Source: Streptococcus sanguinis
GTDB lineage: Bacteria > Bacillota > Bacilli > Lactobacillales > Streptococcaceae
Length of the DNA: 64,000 bases
Reading direction: 5' to 3'
Assembly (NCBI RefSeq): GCF_900635155.1
Contig: NZ_LR134002.1
Coordinates: forward strand, 2,046,001-2,110,000
Below, piece after piece: positions 44,040 to 53,054 of the stretch (its first letter is position 1; the number at the start of each line of letters is the position of its first letter). Position numbers and translations under genes: made by a program. The notes under the pieces were generated by a model. It saw only the letters and a list, made by a program, of their open reading frames with translations. It searched no databases and was not told the origin of the DNA.

Positions 44040-45236
44040 ATGACACGAACTAGAAAACAAAACGAGCTAAGGGCAACTGTTCTGGATCAGCTCTATGCCA
44101 AACGACCAATTTCCCGGATTGATATTTCAAAAGAAACTCAAATTACACCAGCCACGACCGGCAGCATCATCAATGAACTGATCAAGGAAGGCTTGGTACT
44201 GGAGCTAGGCGAGCTCAATGATGAGAGCGTAGGCCGCAAGAAAACCCTGCTGGATATTGCGCCTCGTAGCCGCTACTATCTAGGCTTTGAGATTTCTGAA
44301 AAACAGCTAGCCATCGTCATCGCTGACAATACCGGTGAGATTGCAGAAAGCAGCATTCGGACTTATCAGATTGAGGTGACAGGCGGCCCGTCTGACCAGG
44401 AAATCATCCGGCTGATTCAAGATTTTCTAAAAAAGAACAGCCAATACTCTATCTCAGCGATTGCCCTCGGGCTGCCGGGGCATGTGAATCTCTCTGAGAG
44501 TGATTTTATCATTTCTAAAAATCCCCACTGGGGACAGATTAACCTGCGGACTATTCAAGAAGCCTTTGACCTCCCTGTCTACTTTGCCAATAAGTCCCAC
44601 TGCCTGACACTGGCTGAACGCCTCTTTAGCTATCATCCAACAGACAGCAATTTTATCGTCTATCATGTCGCCCGAGGTATTCATTGCTCTTACATGTACA
44701 AGGGCAGCATTTACAGCCAGGATAATTATCTTATCGGGGAGGTGGGGCATACCGTCATCAATCCTGAAGGCGAGCGCTGTCCTTGCGGTAAGCAGGGCTG
44801 CCTGCAGGTTTATGCCAGCGAGAGCGCTCTGATTGATAAAGCAGCTATCCTGTATCGGGCTTCCCAGACCTCGCTCTTAAAGACCCTTGTAGAGGATGCT
44901 AATGATATTGATTTGACAAGTCTGATGACTGCCTATCGCTTAGGAGACCTGGGCAGCATTGAGTTGATTCATACTGCCTGCCGCTATCTGGCCATTTCCA
45001 TTTCCAACCTCTGCCAGCTTATTGATAGCGAAAGGATTTATCTGGACGGCCAGCTCTTCTCCTATCCGGTGATTGCCGAACAGGTCCTGGCTCAGTTAGA
45101 GCAGGAAGTACCTCTCTTTCCAAAACAAAAACAAGCAGAGATTGTCATTATCCCCTACTCTAAATACAGCATTGCCCGCTCTGCAGTCAGCCTCTGTGTC
45201 TATCATGAATTTTTAGATAAAAAAGGAAACCTATAA
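44040..45236 (+). CDS. ROK-family transcriptional regulator
   Basis: This 398-residue regulator has an N-terminal MarR-like HTH (ISRIDISKETQITPATTGSIINELIKEGLVLELG). The ROK sugar-kinase-like domain follows, with ISAIALGLPGHVN, GEVGHTVINPEGERCPCGKQGCLQVYAS (the zinc motif CxCGxxGC, with Gln where Glu is usual) and a C-terminal RSAV segment. It belongs with XylR/NagC-type repressors rather than kinases. It diverges from the bgaC/PTS operon and is the likely specific regulator. GAGGAAA precedes the start. Confidence 0.9.
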   Translation: MTRTRKQNELRATVLDQLYAKRPISRIDISKETQITPATTGSIINELIKEGLVLELGELNDESVGRKKTLLDIAPRSRYYLGFEISEKQLAIVIADNTGEIAESSIRTYQIEVTGGPSDQEIIRLIQDFLKKNSQYSISAIALGLPGHVNLSESDFIISKNPHWGQINLRTIQEAFDLPVYFANKSHCLTLAERLFSYHPTDSNFIVYHVARGIHCSYMYKGSIYSQDNYLIGEVGHTVINPEGERCPCGKQGCLQVYASESALIDKAAILYRASQTSLLKTLVEDANDIDLTSLMTAYRLGDLGSIELIHTACRYLAISISNLCQLIDSERIYLDGQLFSYPVIAEQVLAQLEQEVPLFPKQKQAEIVIIPYSKYSIARSAVSLCVYHEFLDKKGNL

Positions 45237-45265
45237 AAGACGAGACAAGAATCTCGGTCTTTTTT
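45236..45265 (+). terminator. Terminator of the ROK gene
   Basis: AAGAC-GAGA pairs with TCTC-GGTCTT (one bulge), followed by TTTTTT. Confidence 0.7.
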
Positions 45266-45276
45266 ATAAAAAATAG

Positions 45277-45314
45277 AGACAGGCTTTCTAGGAGCTTACC
45301 CCTAAAAGTCTGTC
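45277..45314 (-). terminator. Terminator of the TIM-barrel gene
   Basis: GAGACAG-CTTT and AAAG-CTGTCTC form an imperfect stem followed, on the minus strand, by ATTTTTT. Confidence 0.7.
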
Positions 45315-45322
45315 TCATTTTA

Positions 45323-46219
45323 CTATCTATTGATTGAGCGTGAAATCATGGAAATGGTGTGGCGCTGTCCTCTGAGAGCCTTGCTCATGGCAAAGATATT
45401 TTCAACCGGAGCCAGACAGCCGTAGCCTGAATCTCCGATATGCTGGATATCTACACCGCAGATTTTGTTACGGATGGCCATTTGCTTGACAATATCTTCA
45501 TCAGCACTCTCTTGGCTGGTACCGATCGCACTCATAACCAGAGCCCCCTTTTGATGGGCCAGTCGAACAATCTGCTTCAAGTCCTGCTCATCAAAGCCTG
45601 GCACACTGCCGACTGCCGGTGCTAGGACAATATCAACACCAGCTTCGATAAATTGAGCGATTGCTTCTAGGTCTGCTACCGGCTCATCCACACCTGAAGC
45701 ATGCATTTTACCTGCAATCAGGAGGCCTGAAAAATTCTCCTTCACTACTCGAATGGTGTCAATAATGGCTTGATTGGTGACACCAGTCCCCGGATTACCC
45801 GTCAGGCAGATAAAGTCAACACCCAGCTCTTCTGCTCGCTGAATGGTCGCTAGGCTAGCCTGACGACCCTCATCGATGATTAGGCGTTCTCCTGCCATCT
45901 GGGCCTGACTGTCCACCGGCTCTAGATTGATACCGATAGGACGGCCAACCAAGCGGTGAAGCTCCTGCACGAAATCTTCTTTGGCATCCAGACCAGCTAC
46001 AAAAGGCTGGAAGATATCAATCCCATTCAGCAAAATCAAGTCAGCACCAAAAGACCGAGCAATCTCTGCATTGGTCACATCGCCGATATAAGATTCTTTA
46101 AAAGCTACGTTTTCAGATAGGATAACGCGGCCCTCACTGGCCTTGATGCTCTGTTTCAGCTCCGGCGCAGTCATACTTAAAATTTCTGAAGCATTTGAAC
46201 TAATGAATCGTTTTACCAT
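45323..46219 (-). CDS. TIM-barrel protein of the PEP-phosphonomutase/BtpA-like type, function unknown
   Basis: This 298-residue predicted (beta/alpha)8 protein has strands ending in acidic or Gly-rich loops: ADLILLNGIDIFQPF, GRPIGINLEPVD, VDFICLTGNPGTGVTN, LLIAGKMHASGVDEPV, VDIVLAPAVGSVPGF and KGALVMSAIGTSQESADE. The C-terminal CGVDIQHIGDSGYGCLAPVENIFAMS is distinctive. I cannot name the reaction. It has a cre-overlapped promoter and lies next to the ROK gene, so a role in sugar metabolism is likely but unproven. Confidence 0.7.
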   Translation of the reverse strand: MVKRFISSNASEILSMTAPELKQSIKASEGRVILSENVAFKESYIGDVTNAEIARSFGADLILLNGIDIFQPFVAGLDAKEDFVQELHRLVGRPIGINLEPVDSQAQMAGERLIIDEGRQASLATIQRAEELGVDFICLTGNPGTGVTNQAIIDTIRVVKENFSGLLIAGKMHASGVDEPVADLEAIAQFIEAGVDIVLAPAVGSVPGFDEQDLKQIVRLAHQKGALVMSAIGTSQESADEDIVKQMAIRNKICGVDIQHIGDSGYGCLAPVENIFAMSKALRGQRHTISMISRSINR

Positions 46220-46330
46220 AAGAACATCTCTTTTCTTTATTATTCATTAATAAACACTTTGAAATCTATTCTATTTGGATATTTTGTTTATTTTTTGTTA
46301 TCAACTACAGTATAGCACAAGACTATAAAA

Positions 46331-46345
46331 ATGTAAACGCTTTAT
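46331..46345. promoter_or_regulatory. Near-consensus cre in the TIM-barrel promoter
   Basis: ATGTAAACGCTTTAT matches WTGNAANCGNWNNCW except at the penultimate C. It covers the TTTACA -35 box, which is followed by a 17-bp spacer and TATACT on the minus strand. Confidence 0.6.
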
Positions 46346-46358
46346 ATTTTCTTTGACA

Positions 46359-46395
46359 AAATAGTCTGCTTCTAGGAATGAGAAGCAGACTATTT
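46359..46395 (-). terminator. Terminator of pepO
   Basis: AAATAGTCTGCTTCT and its exact complement form a 15-bp stem with a 7-nt loop, followed by TTTTG on the minus strand. Confidence 0.85.
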
Positions 46396-46446
46396 ATAAC
46401 TCGATTAGTTCCTATCGAATTATCCTATAAGAATCTTATCTCGGCA

Positions 46447-48339
46447 TCACCAGATGACCACCCGCTCTTCTGGACTCCGCCACATGCCGTCTCCCTCTTG
46501 GACATCAAAGGTCGTAAAGAAGTCGTCAAAGTTAGGCAGCTGCACATTGGTCCGAAGCTTGGCTGGAGCATGGACATCGACACTCGCCAAGAGCTTCATA
46601 TATTCCTCTCGCCCCCTCATTCGCCAAATGCGGGCAAAGTTAGTGAAGAATTCCTCAGCAGAAAAATCTGCTTCTTTCTTGGCTGCTTCTAAGGCTGCTG
46701 CAATACCGCCCAGATCTGCCACATTTTCTGAAACGGTCAGCTTGCCATTAACCTTAGCTCCATAGGAATCCTGTCCTTCGAACTGGTCAATGACCTTTTG
46801 AGTCCGCTCGGTAAAGGCTTGATAGTCGTGCTCCGTCCACCAATTATTAAGACTGCCATTTTCATCAAAGGAAGCGCCATTGGTATCAAAAGCATGAGAA
46901 ATCTCATGGGCAATGACCGCTCCGATACCACCATAATTAGCTGAAGAGGACTGGTGCAGGTCATAGAAAGGCGCCTGTAGGATAGCTGCTGGAAAGACAA
47001 TCAGGTTTTTCTGCGGATTATAGTAGGCATTGACCATATGGGCTGGCATTCCCCATTCCTTGTAGTCCACTGGTTGATTCCACTTGCTCCAGCTATAAGC
47101 AATATCAATCTGGCTCAGCTTCTGAGCATTTTCAAAGAGAGTCAGCTTTTCGTCTACAATCTTTCGAGAGTAACGTTCAGGCAGCTCGTCAGGATAGCCA
47201 ATATAAGGCTTGATGACATTGAGTTTGACAATAGCCTTGTCCCGAGTTTCTGGTGTCAGCCAGTCATTCTGAGCCAGACGATTTTTATAAACTTCAATCA
47301 TCGTCGCTACTTTCTGCTCCACATCAGCCTTGGCTTCTGGAGAGAACTTCTGACCGGCATACCAGAGACCGACAGCTTGATTAAAGGGACCTTGAGCCAG
47401 GTAAAAGGCTGCTTTTTTCTTGTCCTGAGCCTGAGGAGTCCCTGATAGAGCACGATGATAAGCACCTGCCAAGACACGGATGTCATCTGTTAGATAAGGT
47501 GTCGTATTGCGAACTGCAGAGAGAATCAACAGAGCATGGAGTTTATCCCAGTTAGCGGCTGTATAAATATACTTAGCTGCCTGCCAAAAACGCTCTTCTG
47601 GCACAATGACTTGGTCGGGTTCTTGACCGATCAACTTGGTGAAAATATTCGCCAAAGGCAATTCCGGCACCAAGGATTTGAAATCTTCCCACTTATACGG
47701 ATGGTAGAGCTTAGCATACTCAGAGCTTTCTTCACTAGACAGAACATACTGAGCAAAAACAGCATCCAGCTCCAAGACTTTATCCAAAAGGTCCTTGATT
47801 TCCTCTTCATCAAAGTCAAATTTGGCCAGCAAATCTTCCTGAGCCTTGCGCCATTTTGCAAGCAGGTCTTCCTTCTGCGGATGGTCTTCTGCATAGTAGG
47901 TCGTGTCTGGCAAAATCGTTCCCGGTCCGTCTGCCCAGAGGACATTGATACGGGCGTCCATAAAGTCAGGCGCCACACCAAAAGGAAAATAAGTCGGCTT
48001 ACCAGTCAGCTCAAAATCAGCAATCTTAGAAGCATAGTCTTCAAAAGATGTTAGCTTGCGAATTTCATCAATGTAAGCACGCGCAGGCTCAATCCCTGCC
48101 GCTTCCCGCTTGTCATAATCCGCTGCCAAGCGATGGTAAGCAACGAAGTTCTGCAAAATAGCATCTTCTGGCACTCCATCGCCAGCCAGCCATTTGTCTG
48201 TCGTGGCAAGCATAAGATCTTCAATCTCATCTGCCAAATCCATGAAGCCGCCCGTCACTGGCTTATCATCGGGAATAACCGCCGTCTTGGCCCACTCACC
48301 ATTAACTGCATCATAGAAATCATCTTGTAGTCGTGTCAT
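46447..48339 (-). CDS. pepO: Endopeptidase O (M13 family metallopeptidase)
   Basis: This 630-residue neprilysin-type zinc endopeptidase degrades oligopeptides. The zinc motif HExxH is in IGAVIAHEISHAFDTNGASFDENG near residue 475. The third ligand and NENVADLGG-type motif appear as SENVADLGGIAAALEA. The C-terminus ends with MWRSPEERVVIW, typical of M13. The ATG at 48339 (MTRLQDDFYDAVNGEW) is used; upstream codons to 48378 are not conserved-looking. There is no signal peptide, yet family members are found at the surface and bind host proteins in pneumococcus. It diverges from ssaACB. Confidence 0.95.
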   Translation of the reverse strand: MTRLQDDFYDAVNGEWAKTAVIPDDKPVTGGFMDLADEIEDLMLATTDKWLAGDGVPEDAILQNFVAYHRLAADYDKREAAGIEPARAYIDEIRKLTSFEDYASKIADFELTGKPTYFPFGVAPDFMDARINVLWADGPGTILPDTTYYAEDHPQKEDLLAKWRKAQEDLLAKFDFDEEEIKDLLDKVLELDAVFAQYVLSSEESSEYAKLYHPYKWEDFKSLVPELPLANIFTKLIGQEPDQVIVPEERFWQAAKYIYTAANWDKLHALLILSAVRNTTPYLTDDIRVLAGAYHRALSGTPQAQDKKKAAFYLAQGPFNQAVGLWYAGQKFSPEAKADVEQKVATMIEVYKNRLAQNDWLTPETRDKAIVKLNVIKPYIGYPDELPERYSRKIVDEKLTLFENAQKLSQIDIAYSWSKWNQPVDYKEWGMPAHMVNAYYNPQKNLIVFPAAILQAPFYDLHQSSSANYGGIGAVIAHEISHAFDTNGASFDENGSLNNWWTEHDYQAFTERTQKVIDQFEGQDSYGAKVNGKLTVSENVADLGGIAAALEAAKKEADFSAEEFFTNFARIWRMRGREEYMKLLASVDVHAPAKLRTNVQLPNFDDFFTTFDVQEGDGMWRSPEERVVIW

Positions 48340-48428
48340 CTTCTTCTCACTTTCACGCTTTTGATATAACCTTATCAAAATCTACTTGTTTTTTCAAACA
48401 TTTCTTATATTAATTTTAAAAATTTACT

Positions 48429-48452
48429 AAAAATTAACTTGACTTAATTTTT
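48429..48452. promoter_or_regulatory. ScaR/SloR-type operator 1 of ssaACB
   Basis: AAAAATTAA-CTTGAC-TTAATTTTT is a perfect 9-bp dyad. It contains the -35 hexamer TTGACT. This is the classic streptococcal manganese-repressor box. Confidence 0.8.
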
Positions 48453-48467
48453 GTTTTAATGTATATT
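48439..48467 (+). promoter_or_regulatory. SigA promoter of ssaACB
   Basis: TTGACT (48439-48444), 17-bp spacer, TATATT (48462-48467). Both hexamers lie inside dyads. Confidence 0.8.
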
Positions 48468-48472
48468 AAAAC
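48453..48472. promoter_or_regulatory. Second dyad of the ssaACB operator region
   Basis: GTTTTAAT-GTAT-ATTAAAAC, a perfect 8-bp dyad, starts immediately after operator 1 and covers the -10 box. Confidence 0.7.
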
Positions 48473-48488
48473 CATAGAGGTGTATGAG

Positions 48489-49208
48489 ATGATTACGATT
48501 AAAGATTTGACTGTCAGCTATCAGGATACGCTGGCTCTTGAGCCCCTTTCATTAACCATTAAGGAGCCAACTATTACTGGGATTATCGGTCCTAACGGAG
48601 CCGGAAAATCTACCCTGCTCAAGGGCATGCTAGGGATTATCGACCACCAAGGTCAGACTCTGCTGGATCAAAAGCCCTTGCAAAATTCTCTCCAGCGGGT
48701 TGCCTATGTAGAGCAAAAGATAAATATTGATTATCATTTTCCTATCAAAGTCAAAGAGTGTGTCTCTTTGGGACTTTACCCTCAGCTCAAGCTCTTTCAG
48801 GGGCTAAAGAGTTCCCATTGGAACAAGGTGGCTGAGGCATTGAAAATTGTCGGTTTAGAAGACTTGGCTGAGCGCCAGATTAGCCAGCTATCCGGCGGCC
48901 AATTCCAGCGGGTCTTGATTGCTCGTTGCTTGGTTCAAGAGGCGGATTGTATCTTTTTGGACGAGCCCTTCGTCGGGATTGACTCTGTCAGCGAAGAGAT
49001 TATCATGTCTACCCTGCGCAGTCTCAAAGCCGCAGGCAAGATTATCCTGATTGTCCATCATGACTTGAGCAAGGTTGTCGATTATTTCGACCAAGTTATC
49101 CTGCTCAATCGTAAGCTGATTGCCTTCGGACCTACCGAGACTAGCTTTACCAAGGACAATATGAAAAAGACTTACGGCTCCCAGCTCTTTATGAATGGAG
49201 GTGTCTAG
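48489..49208 (+). CDS. ssaA: Manganese/iron ABC transporter ATPase
   Basis: This 239-residue ATPase energises Mn2+ uptake. Walker A is [16 protein letters not shown] near residue 35, the ABC signature is [16 protein letters not shown], Walker B is [13 protein letters not shown], and the switch His is in [10 protein letters not shown]. The ATG at 48489 is used because AGAGGTG precedes it; the upstream frame to 48459 lies within the promoter. It is first in the operon with permease and lipoprotein, and its homologue is ScaC in S. gordonii. Manganese uptake here is a known virulence determinant in endocarditis. Confidence 0.95.
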   Translation: MITIKDLTVSYQDTLALEPLSLTIKEPTITGIIGPNGAGKSTLLKGMLGIIDHQGQTLLDQKPLQNSLQRVAYVEQKINIDYHFPIKVKECVSLGLYPQLKLFQGLKSSHWNKVAEALKIVGLEDLAERQISQLSGGQFQRVLIARCLVQEADCIFLDEPFVGIDSVSEEIIMSTLRSLKAAGKIILIVHHDLSKVVDYFDQVILLNRKLIAFGPTETSFTKDNMKKTYGSQLFMNGGV

Positions 49209-49209
49209 A

Positions 49210-50058
49210 ATGATTTTAGAATTTTTCCAAGGGCTGCGGGACTTTCACTTTCTGCAAAATGCCCTCATCACAGCCATCGTCATTGGGATTGTTGCTGGAG
49301 CTGTTGGCTGCTTTATCATTCTGCGCGGCATGTCACTCATGGGGGACGCTATCTCTCATGCGGTTCTGCCCGGTGTGGCCCTGTCCTACATTTTAGGGAT
49401 TAATTTCTTTATCGGAGCCATCACCTTCGGACTTTTGGCCTCGATTATTATCACCTACATCAAGGGCAATTCCATTATCAAAAGCGATACAGCCATTGGA
49501 ATTACCTTTTCTTCCTTCCTAGCTCTGGGTGTGATCCTGATCGGCGTTGCCAATAGCTCCACTGATCTCTTTCATATTCTCTTCGGGAATATCTTGGCTG
49601 TTCAGGATATTGATATGTGGATTAGTATTGGAGTCGGAATAGCTGTGCTCTTAATCATCACCCTCTTTTTCAAACAGCTATTGATTACTTCCTTTGATCC
49701 CCTGCTGGCTCAAGCAATGGGCATGCCGGTTAGCTTCTACCACTATCTGCTGATGATTCTCTTGACCTTGGTCTCCGTGACAGCCATGCAGAGCGTGGGA
49801 ACCATTCTGATTGTCGCTCTCTTGATAACGCCGGCAGCAACGGCCTACCTCTATGCCAACAGTCTGAAAACTATGATCCTGCTGTCCTCAGGACTGGGAG
49901 CTCTGGCTTCTGTGCTGGGACTCTTTATCGGCTATAGCTTTAATGTCGCTGCAGGATCCAGCATTGTCCTGACCTCAGCCCTCACCTTTCTCATCTCTTT
50001 CTTTATTGCCCCTAAGCAACGCTATTTAAAACTTAAAAACCGACCTAAACTAAAATAA
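49210..50058 (+). CDS. ssaC: Manganese/iron ABC transporter permease
   Basis: This 282-residue ABC-3 family permease has eight to nine helices and begins MILEFFQGLRDFHFLQNALITAIVIGIVAGAVGCFIILRGMSLMGDAISHAVLPGVALSYI, the canonical start for PsaC/ScaB/SitC proteins. GGAGGTG precedes the ATG at 49210, which lies 1 bp after the ATPase stop. An upstream in-frame start at 49195 would overlap the ATPase gene and its ribosome site. Confidence 0.95.
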   Translation: MILEFFQGLRDFHFLQNALITAIVIGIVAGAVGCFIILRGMSLMGDAISHAVLPGVALSYILGINFFIGAITFGLLASIIITYIKGNSIIKSDTAIGITFSSFLALGVILIGVANSSTDLFHILFGNILAVQDIDMWISIGVGIAVLLIITLFFKQLLITSFDPLLAQAMGMPVSFYHYLLMILLTLVSVTAMQSVGTILIVALLITPAATAYLYANSLKTMILLSSGLGALASVLGLFIGYSFNVAAGSSIVLTSALTFLISFFIAPKQRYLKLKNRPKLK

Positions 50059-50077
50059 AATTTAATGGAGGAATCCC

Positions 50078-51007
50078 ATGAAAAAATTAGGTTTTTTATC
50101 CCTGCTTTTGCTAGCAGTCTGCACTCTCTTTGCCTGTTCCAGTCAGAAGAAGGCGTCCAGTGACTCGTCCAAGCTCAAGGTTGTTGCGACCAACTCAATT
50201 ATCGCTGATATTACCAAAAATATAGCTGGCGATAAGATTGACCTGCACAGCATTGTACCAGTCGGCAAAGACCCCCACGAATACGAACCCCTGCCCGAAG
50301 ATGTCAAAAAGACTTCTCAAGCAGACCTCATCTTCTACAATGGTATCAACCTGGAAACGGGCGGCAATGCTTGGTTTACCAAGTTGGTCAAAAATGCCAA
50401 TAAGGAAGAAAACAAGGACTACTATGCTGTCAGCGATGGCGTTGACGTCATTTACCTTGAAGGGCAAAGTGAAAAGGGCAAGGAAGATCCTCATGCTTGG
50501 CTCAATTTGGAAAACGGCATTATCTATGCGCAAAACATTGCCAAGCGTTTGATTGAAAAAGACCCTGACAATAAGGCCACTTACGAGAAAAATCTCAAAG
50601 CCTATGTAGAAAAACTGACTGCCTTGGACAAGGAGGCCAAAGAGAAATTCAACAATATTCCAGAAGAAAAGAAAATGATTGTGACCAGTGAAGGATGCTT
50701 CAAGTACTTCTCTAAGGCCTACAATGTGCCATCAGCCTACATCTGGGAAATCAACACCGAAGAAGAAGGAACTCCAGACCAAATCAAAAGCTTGGTTGAA
50801 AAACTACGCAAGACAAAAGTGCCGTCTCTCTTTGTCGAATCAAGTGTGGACGACCGTCCGATGAAGACTGTTTCTAAAGACACCAAGATCCCAATCTACG
50901 CTAAAATCTTTACTGACTCAATCGCTGATGAAGGAGAAGAAGGCGACAGCTACTACAGCATGATGAAATACAATCTGGATAAAATTTCTGAAGGATTGGC
51001 CAAATAA
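50078..51007 (+). CDS. ssaB: Manganese-binding lipoprotein (LraI adhesin family)
   Basis: This 309-residue cluster A-I substrate-binding lipoprotein has a lipobox at [10 protein letters not shown] (acylated Cys near residue 20). The expected metal ligands are a His in [14 protein letters not shown], a His in [13 protein letters not shown], a Glu in [11 protein letters not shown] and an Asp in [12 protein letters not shown]. It delivers Mn2+ and Fe2+ to SsaC. It is the S. sanguinis SsaB / S. gordonii ScaA / pneumococcal PsaA homologue and a major requirement for endocarditis in S. sanguinis. A strong terminator follows. Confidence 0.96.
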   Translation: MKKLGFLSLLLLAVCTLFACSSQKKASSDSSKLKVVATNSIIADITKNIAGDKIDLHSIVPVGKDPHEYEPLPEDVKKTSQADLIFYNGINLETGGNAWFTKLVKNANKEENKDYYAVSDGVDVIYLEGQSEKGKEDPHAWLNLENGIIYAQNIAKRLIEKDPDNKATYEKNLKAYVEKLTALDKEAKEKFNNIPEEKKMIVTSEGCFKYFSKAYNVPSAYIWEINTEEEGTPDQIKSLVEKLRKTKVPSLFVESSVDDRPMKTVSKDTKIPIYAKIFTDSIADEGEEGDSYYSMMKYNLDKISEGLAK

Positions 51008-51013
51008 TGATAA

Positions 51014-51050
51014 AAGGTTAGGAAGACAAAATCCTAACTTCTTTATTTTT
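51014..51050 (+). terminator. Terminator of ssaACB
   Basis: AAGGTTAGGA and TCCTAACTT form a stem with an 8-nt loop, followed by CTTTATTTTT. Confidence 0.8.
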
Positions 51051-51158
51051 GTAGAACGAGTTCCACATGGGGTCGTTCTCAAATTTCCGGTCAAATTATT
51101 CGAAAAAAATCACTATTCGCTGTACAATGAAGCTATCAAACATGAATGGAGACTTCCT

Positions 51159-51650
51159 ATGACAACTTTTCTCGGAAATCCTGTAACCTTTACTGGAAAG
51201 CAACTGCAAGTCGGCGACACCGCCCACGATTTTAGCTTGACAGCCACTGACCTTTCAAAGAAAACTCTGGCTGATTTTGCTGGCAAAAAGAAAGTCCTGA
51301 GCATCATCCCATCTATCGATACTGGTGTCTGCTCGACTCAGACTCGCCGTTTCAACCAAGAACTCTCTGACTTGGATAATACCGTTGTTATCACGGTTTC
51401 AGTTGACTTGCCTTTTGCTCAAGGCAAGTGGTGTGCTGCTGAAGGCATTGAGAATGCTGTCATGCTCTCTGACTACTTCGACCATTCTTTCGGCCGCGAC
51501 TATGCTGTCCTCATCAATGAATGGCACCTTTTGGCCCGCGCTGTCCTAGTTCTGGACGAAAACAATACTGTAACTTACGCTGAGTATGTAGACAATATCA
51601 ACACCGAGCCTAACTTCGAAGCTGCTATAGCCGCAGTTAAAAGCTTGTAA
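51159..51650 (+). CDS. tpx: Thiol peroxidase (Tpx-type peroxiredoxin)
   Basis: This 163-residue atypical two-cysteine peroxiredoxin reduces hydroperoxides. The peroxidatic Cys is in [15 protein letters not shown] near residue 58, and the resolving Cys is in [11 protein letters not shown] near residue 92. [25 protein letters not shown] is the standard start. Its location directly after the manganese operon is conserved in streptococci and links it to oxidative stress defence; GGAG precedes the ATG. A terminator separates it from ssaB, so it probably has its own promoter (TACAAT at 51123). Confidence 0.95.
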   Translation: MTTFLGNPVTFTGKQLQVGDTAHDFSLTATDLSKKTLADFAGKKKVLSIIPSIDTGVCSTQTRRFNQELSDLDNTVVITVSVDLPFAQGKWCAAEGIENAVMLSDYFDHSFGRDYAVLINEWHLLARAVLVLDENNTVTYAEYVDNINTEPNFEAAIAAVKSL

Positions 51651-51655
51651 AAGAT

Positions 51656-51687
51656 AAAAATACGGACCTGCTAGTCCGTATTTTTTT
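51656..51687. terminator. Bidirectional terminator between tpx and the DUF3114-like gene
   Basis: AAAAATACGGAC and GTCCGTATTTTT form a perfect stem with a 6-nt loop; the convergent minus-strand gene ends inside it at 51671. Confidence 0.85.
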
Positions 51688-52768
51688 GTGCGAAAAACTT
51701 CTGCCAAAACTGACGGAAACAAGCCCAGGAACGCAAGAGAACGGATGGTTGATTCAGCAATTTCTTGAACCGAGCAATCTCTGCCTTTACCTGTTTATAA
51801 GCACTCCGCCCCTTTCGAGCATAAGGGCTTTTAGCCGAACGATAGCCCAGCGGACAACGATTATTCTGAGGTGACTTGAACTTGCAGCCGCTATTTTCAA
51901 TGGCAAGCCTGCGAAAGCGAGGATCCCAGACTGCTGGCGTTTTGATATCGTAGCGAGTATGAGAAGCCTGATTGACCGGACGATTGCGCTCACCGTAGTT
52001 AAAGCTGGCGCTATTCACAATACCATTTTGACTAGCACCCTCTGGATCGATAATATTGAGAAAGCGACCTCTCTGATCCAGAATAAACTCTGTATGAAAA
52101 TCAATCAGGATTTTTATATTGGCCTGACTAGCTTGACCATCCGGATAGATAGCTTGCTCTGACATCTTATCAATATAGGCTTTATTGTGCAACCGAGAGG
52201 ATTCCTTGAAACTGTAGGAAAGTCCGGGGTAGGCCTTGAAATAAGCCGCCAAGGCCTCCGCATCCGTCATCCCCACCTCTCTGAAATGGTCCCGAACCCA
52301 CTGGGCCTGCTGGCAGGAAATGACATAGCGAAACTGATGCAGCTGCCTTTTGAGCTTTTGATTGCCATCCTTTTGGCTAAAATCATCTGCCGGAAAAGCC
52401 TGGCGCAAGGTCTTTGAGAAAATTTTCCAAAAGCAATCATGCGGTGTTAGGTCTGGAGCAATTCGAGCCAGTAGAAGATTCGTCTCTCTCTTATCTCCGC
52501 TCAACTCCTCAGGCATATTAACAAGACTCATAGCCAGAACCAGCAGCTCCTGAGCTCCTAATCTGCTGTTCTGAACCTCCTCAGCCAGCCAAAGCTTTTG
52601 AAAGAAGGGGCTGCCAAAAAGCTGAGCCTCCTGCAGGTAATTTCCTTCTTCTGACACTGTTTTTCCTTGCTCACCAATCTCTTCAAAAACTTGTTCCAGC
52701 GCTGTTTGATACCAACCGATTGATTGCAATCGCTGAAAGAACTGCTCTTTTTCTTCTTTCGGATACAT
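51671..52768 (-). CDS. DUF3114-like protein of unknown function
   Basis: This 365-residue soluble, basic-rich protein has no signal peptide or membrane segment. The central and C-terminal part (ILIDFHTEFILDQRGRFLNIIDPEGASQNGIVNSASFNYGERN, then HTRYDIKTPAVWDPRFRRLAI and CPLGYRSAKSPYARKGRSAYKQVKAEI) resembles, from memory, the streptococcal DUF3114 family. The second half looks like a globular domain with conserved Asp, His and Arg; an enzyme is possible. It converges on tpx and has no operon partner. The family call is tentative. Confidence 0.65.
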   Translation of the reverse strand: MYPKEEKEQFFQRLQSIGWYQTALEQVFEEIGEQGKTVSEEGNYLQEAQLFGSPFFQKLWLAEEVQNSRLGAQELLVLAMSLVNMPEELSGDKRETNLLLARIAPDLTPHDCFWKIFSKTLRQAFPADDFSQKDGNQKLKRQLHQFRYVISCQQAQWVRDHFREVGMTDAEALAAYFKAYPGLSYSFKESSRLHNKAYIDKMSEQAIYPDGQASQANIKILIDFHTEFILDQRGRFLNIIDPEGASQNGIVNSASFNYGERNRPVNQASHTRYDIKTPAVWDPRFRRLAIENSGCKFKSPQNNRCPLGYRSAKSPYARKGRSAYKQVKAEIARFKKLLNQPSVLLRSWACFRQFWQKFFAQKNTD

Positions 52769-53054
52769 GGTCCCCTCCTTTCTTTTAGCTCTAGTAGTTA
52801 AAAACTGTAGAGGTTATAATAAAAAATCTAATCCACATAGAACAATTAGATTTTATCACAAACTCACATGATAGCAAAGAACAAAATATGAATCCTTGTA
52901 GTACTAACAATAAAAATATTCTTAACAAATCACTCAATAAATAAAGAGAAGACCAAACCGGCCCTCTCTCAGTATGAGTTTTGTTTAAATGAGCTGTTCC
53001 AACTTTTCACGATTGGACAATTCATCTAGAATTCGATTTTGTCAACGACTTCGC

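Noticed and set aside
52769..53054. Possible small gene or full copy of the composite repeat
   Set aside because: This 286-bp AT-rich gap has only a short partial similarity to the element at 62398 and no ORF with a ribosome binding site.
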